Origin: Novosphingobium sp. SG707 | Lineage (GTDB): Bacteria; Pseudomonadota; Alphaproteobacteria; Sphingomonadales; Sphingomonadaceae | Assembly: GCF_012275515.1 (NCBI RefSeq) | Contig: NZ_JAAZQL010000016.1 | Span: 1-42,390, forward strand | DNA: 42,390 nucleotides | Direction of reading: 5' to 3' | Shown here: positions 37,686 to 42,390 of the stretch, in pieces | Layout: each line of letters opens with the position of its first letter | Position numbering within the stretch: position 1 is the stretch's first letter | Translations under genes and position numbers: made by a program | Notes under the pieces: model-generated | What the model saw: only the letters and a program-made list of their open reading frames with translations | Database searches by the model: none | Told to the model about the DNA's origin: nothing

Positions 37686-38792
37686 ATGACTGATGCGCCC
37701 AAGACAGAACTGGCCCTGATCGAGCAGGAGGCCGGTGCGCCCGCAAAAGCCGCGCCCCTGAGCGGCGATGTCTTCACCTTTGGCGATGCCGAGAGCGTGC
37801 TCGATCGGCGCGAACTGTCGGCCTATTTCGAGGTCTGGCACAATGGCCGCTGGTATGAGCCGCCGCTGCCGATGGGCAAGCTGGCGCAGGTGTTCAATGC
37901 CACGCCCTATCATCGCAGCGCGGTGGCCCTGCGGGTCAATCTGCTGGTCTCGCAGATGGTGGCGTCGCGCTGGCTGGGCGCCGATGATTTCGAGCGGTTC
38001 GCGCTGGATTTTGTCCAGATGGGCAATGGCTATCTGGAAAATGTCCCCAACCTCTCGGGCCGCATCGCGGCGGCCAAGCACAGCCCGGCGGTGCACACGC
38101 GCGCGGGCGTGGCGGCGGACACTTATTGGTTCGTCAATGGCGCGCTGGGGCAGGAGCATCAGTTTGCGCCGGGCCGCGTGTTCCATCTGATGCAGCCCGA
38201 TGTGGCGCAGGAGATCTATGGGCTGCCCGAATGGCTGTCGGCATTGCAGTCGGCGCTGCTCTCGGAAAATGCCACGCTGTTTCGGCGGCGCTATTACCTC
38301 AACGGCAACCATGCGGGCTTCATTCTCTATATCAACGATCCGCTGGCCGATCAGGAGATGGTCGACACGATCACCGACAAGATCCGCCAGTCCAAGGGCG
38401 CAGGCAATTTCAAGAATATGCTGATCTACTCGCCCGGCGGGAAGAAGGACGGCGTCCAGATCCTGCCGATCGGCAACATCACCGCGCATGACGAGTTCAC
38501 GGCGGTCAAGAATATCAGCCGTGACGACATGCTGGCCGCGCATCGAATGCCGCCGCCGCTGATCGGGATCATCCCGCAGAACAGCGGCGGTTTCGGCAAG
38601 GTGAGCGAGGCGCTGGACACGTTTTACCTGACCGAGATCATTCCCATCATCCGCCGGATGCTGCGGATGAATGATTGGTTCGGGGTGCCGCTGCTGGCCT
38701 TCCGCGACTGGACCTGCGCCGATGGACGGTTGATCCAGCAGGACGGAACCATCGTGGCGGTCAGCGGCGCAAGCGGCGCGCGACGCCCCTGA
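37686..38792 (+). CDS. Q: Portal protein gpQ
   Basis: 368 residues from ATG 37686, with GAGGAG upstream; it begins 11 bases after gpP ends. Phage_portal_2/PBSX family: FTFGDAESVLDRRELSAYFEVWHNGRWYEPPLPMGKLAQVFNATPYHRSA, FALDFVQMGNGYLE, HLMQPDVAQEIYGLPEWLSALQSALL, RYYLNGNHAGFILYI and MPPPLIGIIPQNSGGFG. It forms the dodecameric DNA entry ring. A 7-bp-arm hairpin follows its stop. Confidence 0.95.
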   Translation: MTDAPKTELALIEQEAGAPAKAAPLSGDVFTFGDAESVLDRRELSAYFEVWHNGRWYEPPLPMGKLAQVFNATPYHRSAVALRVNLLVSQMVASRWLGADDFERFALDFVQMGNGYLENVPNLSGRIAAAKHSPAVHTRAGVAADTYWFVNGALGQEHQFAPGRVFHLMQPDVAQEIYGLPEWLSALQSALLSENATLFRRRYYLNGNHAGFILYINDPLADQEMVDTITDKIRQSKGAGNFKNMLIYSPGGKKDGVQILPIGNITAHDEFTAVKNISRDDMLAAHRMPPPLIGIIPQNSGGFGKVSEALDTFYLTEIIPIIRRMLRMNDWFGVPLLAFRDWTCADGRLIQQDGTIVAVSGASGARRP

Positions 38793-38823
38793 AATCCATC
38801 TCGCCGGTGAATGCGGCGGGGGA

Positions 38824-38843
38824 TGGGGCGTTGGCGCGCCCCA
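38824..38843 (+). terminator. Hairpin after gpQ
   Basis: TGGGGCG-TTGGCG-CGCCCCA, 7-bp perfect arms, 31 bases past the gpQ stop and upstream of the Dam gene. There is no T run, so it would be an attenuator at best. Confidence 0.3.
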
Positions 38844-38937
38844 ATCCGACGAATTGAGCTCGTCATGTCCCAATCGGGCCCGTCATGGGGCCATCCCGCC
38901 GTGCCAACGCTGGCGGCGGGCCTATGAGAGTTTGAGC

Positions 38938-39771
38938 ATGCAAGAGTCGAATCCGGTTTCTTTCAACATGGATGCAATGGTGGCGGAAAAGGTGGCGCCG
39001 GTGCGTCCGCTGGCACCCTATATCGGGGGCAAGCGCAACCTCTCGCGCCGCCTGGTCGAGCGGATCAATGCCGTGCCGCATGCGACCTATGCCGAGGCGT
39101 TTGTCGGCATGGGCGGGGTGTTTTTCCGGCGCGACCGGCGCCCCAATGCCGAGGTCATCAACGATTGGAGCGAGGATGTCTCGACCTTCTTTCGCGTGGT
39201 GCAGCGGCATTATCAGCCCTTCATGGACATGCTGCGCTGGCAGGTGACGAGTCGCGCGGGGTTTGAAAAGCTCTCCGCCTTGCCGCCCGAAAGTTTGACC
39301 GATCTGGAGCGGTCGGCGCGGTTTTTGTATCTCCAGCGCTGTGCCTTTGGCGGGAAAGTGGCGGGCAGGCGTTTCGGGATCTCGCCCGCCAGCCCGGCGC
39401 GATTCGACGTGTCAAAGCTGGGGCCGATGGTCGAGGCAGTGCATGAGCGCCTGTCGAGCGTGGTGATCGAGCGCTTGCCCTGGGCGGATTTTGTCGCGCG
39501 CTATGACCGGGCGGGGACGCTGTTCTATCTCGATCCGCCCTATCACGGCTGCGAAGGCGACTATGGCAAGGGCATGTTCGGGCGCGAGGAATTCGAGCAG
39601 ATGGCCGATGTGCTGCGCGGGATCAGCGGGCGGTTTATCTTGTCCCTCAACGACCGGTCCGAGGTACGCCGGATCTTTGCCGGGTTCGACATCAAGGAGG
39701 TTGGCGTGCGCTATTCCATCGGCGGTCAGGCCAAGGCCATGGAGGGGCGGGAGGTAATTATCAGCGGGTGA
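38938..39771 (+). CDS. dam: DNA adenine methyltransferase (Dam family)
   Basis: 277 residues from ATG 38938; frames starting at 38854 add residues without similarity. It is a D12-class N6-adenine methylase: motif I PYIGGKRNLSRRL (about 27-39), AEAFVGMGGVFFRR, NDWSEDVSTFFRVVQ, and catalytic motif IV DPPYHG (about 199-204). It methylates phage or host DNA, typically GATC or a related site, perhaps against restriction or to control packaging. It is the last gene of the plus-strand late unit, followed at once by a strong hairpin. It sits where some P2-like phages carry accessory genes. Confidence 0.92.
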   Translation: MQESNPVSFNMDAMVAEKVAPVRPLAPYIGGKRNLSRRLVERINAVPHATYAEAFVGMGGVFFRRDRRPNAEVINDWSEDVSTFFRVVQRHYQPFMDMLRWQVTSRAGFEKLSALPPESLTDLERSARFLYLQRCAFGGKVAGRRFGISPASPARFDVSKLGPMVEAVHERLSSVVIERLPWADFVARYDRAGTLFYLDPPYHGCEGDYGKGMFGREEFEQMADVLRGISGRFILSLNDRSEVRRIFAGFDIKEVGVRYSIGGQAKAMEGREVIISG

Positions 39772-39777
39772 GGGAAT

Positions 39778-39808
39778 GGGCGCCACCGTGGAAGGGCGGG
39801 TGGCGCCC
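39778..39808 (+). terminator. Strong hairpin after the Dam gene
   Basis: GGGCGCCACC-N11-GGTGGCGCCC, perfect 10-bp arms, 6 bases beyond the Dam stop. No T run follows, but the position suits the end of the P-Q-Dam transcript, and the flank changes character just after it. Confidence 0.5.
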
Positions 39809-39820
39809 CAGTTGCGGACA
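39805..39820. repeat. Flank repeat family, partial copy
   Basis: GCCCCAGTTGCGGACA is the right part of the repeat found at 40155, 41094 and 41813. It abuts the hairpin after Dam. Confidence 0.45.
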
Positions 39821-39879
39821 TCGACAGGATGGCTCAAGTAGTTTAATGCTGCTTCGGTTGCTCATTAGAGGAATTGAGC

Positions 39880-40116
39880 ATGCGCTTGTTGCATCGGGCT
39901 TGGAACGTGCAGATTTCGGCGAAAGCAAGAGCGCTTGTAGCGGTCCTTTCCTTAGGCCTATTCATTGGTTTGCTGATTACAGAGCCTGCGCTGGTTGATC
40001 ACGCGAGCGAAGAATCCGTATTCGTCAAATTCACGGCCGCGATCGGAATAGTCGGCATCGTCGCGGGCGTTAGTTCTGTCTCGAAATGGATGCGGGACCG
40101 GGGAATTATCCGATAG
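39880..40116 (+). CDS. Small two-helix membrane protein
   Basis: 78 residues from ATG 39880, with GAGG about eight bases upstream. Two hydrophobic stretches (ALVAVLSLGLFIGLLITEPAL, about 19-40, and AAIGIVGIVAGVSSVSKW, about 52-70) are followed by a basic C-terminus. No family is recognised. The codon use is less biased than in the phage genes. It lies just past the phage late unit and is probably chromosomal or flank material. Confidence 0.55.
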   Translation: MRLLHRAWNVQISAKARALVAVLSLGLFIGLLITEPALVDHASEESVFVKFTAAIGIVGIVAGVSSVSKWMRDRGIIR

Positions 40117-40154
40117 CGGGGGAGCGCTTGCGACATAGTGGTCCTGCGAGCCTA

Positions 40155-40205
40155 TGTCCGCTTCCCACCATAACGAGACGGGAGGTTCCCGCCCACTTGC
40201 GGACA
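40155..40205. repeat. Flank repeat family, full copy (A)
   Basis: TGTCCGC at the left, GCGGACA at the right, with the inner text TCCCACCATAACGAGACGGG and a GGGAGGTTCCCGCCC mini-hairpin. It is related to copies at 40561, 41094, 41813 and 42259. Confidence 0.65.
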
Positions 40206-40231
40206 ATCGGATCGGCTGCAATCATCTTTGG

Positions 40232-40561
40232 ATGAAACGGATCGCATTTCTCGTCACCTATGCCGTAGTACTCACGATAAGCTACTGGATCTTCTATCTG
40301 AACCTTGATTGGCGGTCCGATCAAACGAAAGTTCCGACGGCATTGATGCTGCTTGCGGTATTCGCGCTTGCCTCGCTTATCGTTCTGATTGCTCGCGGTT
40401 TATGGTGGCTCCCTGGGGCGCTGATGCTGATTGGTTTCACGGTTATCCCATTGGCTCTGCAGTTTTCCTTCAAAGCTGATTACATAGTGTGGGTCGTCGC
40501 GCTTGCCGTGTGTGCATCCATGATCGGTTGGTTTGCTCGTTTAAGGCAGAGTGGCAGCTAA
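40232..40561 (+). CDS. Four-helix membrane protein
   Basis: 109 residues from ATG 40232; the frame runs back through the repeat to 40154, but that part is repeat sequence. Hydrophobic helices: IAFLVTYAVVLTISYWIFYL, ALMLLAVFALASLIVLIARG, LPGALMLIGFTVIPLALQFS and YIVWVVALAVCASMIGWFA. No family is recognised. It lies between two repeat copies, typical of small chromosomal genes in this flank. Confidence 0.6.
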   Translation: MKRIAFLVTYAVVLTISYWIFYLNLDWRSDQTKVPTALMLLAVFALASLIVLIARGLWWLPGALMLIGFTVIPLALQFSFKADYIVWVVALAVCASMIGWFARLRQSGS

Positions 40562-40613
40562 CCATCATATTCCGACGATAAGCGCCGTTCCGGACACGAC
40601 ACGATTGCGGACA
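40561..40613. repeat. Flank repeat family, copy (B)
   Basis: From ACCATCATATTCCGACGATA through CGGACACGACACGATTGCGGACA. It shares about 45 nearly identical bases with the copy at 41094-41154, with one or two differences. Confidence 0.6.
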
Positions 40614-40639
40614 CTGGCTCCTGCCGCCATCATGCAACT

Positions 40640-41089
40640 ATGCCAAGTACAGCCTCTGCTCGCTCCGACCAATTGTTCCTCAGGGCTCTGGCAATTCGTT
40701 ACGACCATAAACCCGGCCTGTGGGTGCCGATCATGTGGCATTTAGCTTTGCGGCGTGACGCCGAGGCCATGATCGAACTGGCTTGCTGGATATGCGAAAC
40801 CAGTAAATGGCCAGGAGACTTGGGGGCCCGATCAGACGCCTTCTCACCCGCAGGCTTGTATTATCGAGCATTCCGGCTTGGAAATGTCCGCGCTGCCCAG
40901 CACTTGGCGGTGCAATGCTTCAACCGAAGAGATCTAACTGGCTACCGATATTGGCTAAGGCAAGGTGCCAAACTCGGGGACGGATATGCGTCTAATGAGC
41001 TTCGTCATTTCGAAACCCGATTGCCGCATTTGACTGCGCGTCGCATCGGACGACTACGGCCTTATCATAAGCGTGACGACACCTATTGA
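40640..41089 (+). CDS. Hypothetical helical-repeat (Sel1-like) protein
   Basis: 149 residues. The pattern W-x-P-I-M-W-H-L-A-L-R-R-D-A-E-A-M-I-E-L-A, then AGLYYRAFRLGNVRAAQHLAVQCFNRRDLTGYRYWLRQGAKLGDGYASNELRHF reads as short alpha-alpha repeats with the AxxxG-x-x-x-A spacing of Sel1-like motifs. It is soluble with a basic C-terminus. Such proteins occur as chromosomal hypotheticals in sphingomonads; the role is unknown. Confidence 0.6.
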   Translation: MPSTASARSDQLFLRALAIRYDHKPGLWVPIMWHLALRRDAEAMIELACWICETSKWPGDLGARSDAFSPAGLYYRAFRLGNVRAAQHLAVQCFNRRDLTGYRYWLRQGAKLGDGYASNELRHFETRLPHLTARRIGRLRPYHKRDDTY

Positions 41090-41093
41090 ACGA

Positions 41094-41154
41094 TGTCCGC
41101 TCCCCACCAATTCCGACGATAAGCGCCGTTCCGGACACGACACCATTGCGGACA
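41094..41154. repeat. Flank repeat family, full copy (C)
   Basis: TGTCCGC (41094-41100) to GCGGACA (41148-41154), enclosing CTCCCCACCAATTCCGACGA and CGTTCCGGACACGACACCAT. The ends can pair to form a long hairpin. Confidence 0.6.
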
Positions 41155-41179
41155 TTCACTGATCAGGTATGATGTTCCA

Positions 41180-41719
41180 ATGAAGGTGTTTGAGGGCAAA
41201 TCAGACAGGGCAAAACTATTCAGAGGCGCATCCGTCGGACTTGCAAATTCACTTATTTCGCTGGGTACGCTCGCAGGCGCCCAGTACTGGCTCGCTCTGC
41301 ATTTGCTCGTTCAATCCGGCATAACGGATCAAACCATAATCACGGCGAGAGCTTCGAATTACAGACACGTATTGTTGATATTTTACGCGCCTGTGACCTC
41401 AATGGTCTTGGCCCATTGGCTGTTGGTAGCCATCCTTGGCAAAGGGCATATTCTAAATATCAGAGTCGCAAATCGAGCCTTGGTTCTCGCAGGACTCACG
41501 TTAGCATCCATACCCTATAGCTTACATCTGGAAAGTTTGTTGAGAGCGACCTGTCCGCTCTTGGGCATAAGCGTCACGACTTCAAATCCTTACGGTTTCG
41601 ATTCGCCAAGCCCATGCGGGACCTTTGCAGCTGGAGGCAGCATGGCTTTGCAGGTACTGCCTCCTCTCTTGCTGGCCGCAAGCGCGCTTTTGCGCATTCT
41701 CATCTCTCGCCGTCAATGA
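41180..41719 (+). CDS. Four-helix membrane protein
   Basis: 179 residues from ATG 41180. Hydrophobic helices: SLISLGTLAGAQYWLALHLLV (about 18-40), LLIFYAPVTSMVLAHWLLVA (about 57-77), LVLAGLTLASIPYSLHLESL (about 94-114) and MALQVLPPLLLAASALLRIL (about 155-175). No enzyme motif or family is recognised. It is flanked by repeat copies. The start has no strong ribosome site, so a downstream start cannot be excluded. Confidence 0.55.
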   Translation: MKVFEGKSDRAKLFRGASVGLANSLISLGTLAGAQYWLALHLLVQSGITDQTIITARASNYRHVLLIFYAPVTSMVLAHWLLVAILGKGHILNIRVANRALVLAGLTLASIPYSLHLESLLRATCPLLGISVTTSNPYGFDSPSPCGTFAAGGSMALQVLPPLLLAASALLRILISRRQ

Positions 41720-41812
41720 AAGGGCCGTCCGCGCCCTCTAACTTTTCCGCCGCTTCGAACTATTCGCAGCAGACCCGAAAGGACCGAGTTGTTCATGAAG
41801 CCGGAACGACGG

Positions 41813-41857
41813 CTCACCACCACAACGAGACGGGCGGCTCGCGCCCAGTTGCGGACT
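41813..41857. repeat. Flank repeat family, copy (D)
   Basis: GGCTCACCACCACAACGAGA followed by CGGGCGGCTCGCGCCCAGTT and GCGGAC, matching copy A over the middle and right part. Confidence 0.5.
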
Positions 41858-42225
41858 TACTCGTCCGCGCCGTCGTCTAAAGGAATATCGAAGAAATCGA
41901 TGTATCGCCCTTCTATAGCGCCTATAGCGCCGGTCCGCCGAACTGACGCTAATGCTGCTGGAACGCCTCGCCATGCGCTAGACTGGAAGTCTTCAGGGAT
42001 GGGGCCAATGCAGGGGTCGATACCTAACGCTTCAAGTTCGTCAAACCAGCGATCTCGTTGAGATGGCGGGAAGCGTTCACCGCACCATGGGCAGAAAAAC
42101 AGGGCCTGTTTGGCTCCGCCAGCTTCGACCCAATAGACATCATAGCGTGCGTCATATTGCACCGTTTCCCAGTTGTTCTGGGGATGGGCATCCATGTGCC
42201 CTCGGTTTGGTCGTTCGTCGCTCAT
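41857..42225 (-). CDS. DUF6980-like protein with CxxC
   Basis: 122 residues from ATG 42225; ATG 42195 is an alternative. The core FFCPWCGERFPPSQRDRWFDELEALGIDP...IPEDFQSSAWR is the pattern of a widespread small family (DUF6980), with one zinc knuckle and a conserved acidic DELEALG helix. The function is unknown. It is convergent with the upstream plus-strand genes and ends in the repeat copy at 41813-41857, which supports a chromosomal origin. Confidence 0.75.
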   Translation of the reverse strand: MSDERPNRGHMDAHPQNNWETVQYDARYDVYWVEAGGAKQALFFCPWCGERFPPSQRDRWFDELEALGIDPCIGPIPEDFQSSAWRGVPAALASVRRTGAIGAIEGRYIDFFDIPLDDGADE

Positions 42226-42258
42226 TTGAGCAGCCTACTCGAACAGGCGCTAGTTGGG

Positions 42259-42310
42259 AATGACCGCTATCCACCATATCGAGAGGTGCGGCTTCCGCCC
42301 ATGTGTGGAC
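42259..42310. repeat. Flank repeat family, divergent copy (E)
   Basis: GAATGACCGCTATCCACCAT then ATCGAGAGGTGCGGCTTCCG and CCCATGTGTGGAC: the same layout as copy A with several changes. Confidence 0.45.
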
Positions 42311-42390
42311 GGCTCTCCGTTGGCAAGGGGTTTGGTGAGCGTGTGCACTTGGTGGTCGGTGCGGCCATGTGTCCGGCCTTTAATGCGGCT

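Noticed and set aside
35746..37746. 666-codon minus-strand frame opposite gpP
   Set aside because: High-GC shadow ORF; the plus strand carries the terminase ATPase and nuclease motifs.
37536..38873. 445-codon minus-strand frame opposite gpQ
   Set aside because: Shadow of the portal gene.
39772..39880. Right attachment site near TGGCTCAAGTA resembling the end of the tRNA fragment
   Set aside because: Only about six bases match in register; too short to call an att core.
1..42390. CRISPR arrays, rRNA genes, complete insertion sequences
   Set aside because: No regularly spaced identical repeats, no rRNA sequence and no transposase motifs were seen.

Overview
The window is GC-rich and tightly packed, with overlapping ATGA/TGATG gene junctions. 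Its codon use and protein families point to an alphaproteobacterium, most likely a member of the Sphingomonadales (inference). It holds two integrated elements side by side and a repeat-rich right flank.

Left element (1-7078, all genes on the minus strand, cut by the window edge): a P4-type integrase, a HicAB toxin-antitoxin pair, two large unknown proteins, an AlpA/excisionase-like DNA-binding protein, a small unknown protein, a winged-helix protein and a DnaB-type helicase. It ends at 7033-7078 in a 46-base piece matching the 3' end of a tRNA-Lys(TTT) gene including CCA, which is an attachment-site scar.

Right element (7097 to about 39.8 kb): a nearly complete P2-like prophage. An early minus-strand operon carries a Cro/YdaS-like regulator, a CII-like protein, an Ogr/Delta late activator, small proteins and a second integrase. 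It diverges from a LexA-like CI repressor across GCTATAGC operators. Late genes follow in blocks: gpD-gpU-gpT-gpE'/gpE-FII-FI-W; V; Rz/Rz1-endolysin-two small membrane (holin-like) proteins-tail fibres-I-J; S-R-X-L-M-N-O; and P-Q-Dam on the plus strand. The same 17-bp palindrome GTAACCCGGCGGGTTAC lies 48-49 bp upstream of the first gene of three late blocks, and is the best candidate for the Ogr-like activator site. No replication initiator was recognised in this prophage.

Cargo: between the CI repressor and gpD lies a lower-GC plus-strand insert (about 10.8-14.65 kb). It has two translationally coupled gene pairs: an unknown soluble protein with a four-helix membrane protein, and a Septu-like ATPase with an HNH nuclease. 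The nuclease carries an acidic linker and a DnaJ-type CxxCxGxG zinc module at its C-terminus. This is the strongest candidate for an undescribed (probably anti-phage) system. Two more small low-GC cargo genes sit between late blocks (21.4-21.7 kb and 30.1-30.7 kb).

Right flank (39.8-42.4 kb): small membrane and unknown genes separated by copies of a TGTCCGC...GCGGACA intergenic repeat. This looks like chromosome rather than phage, although no matching right attachment site was found.
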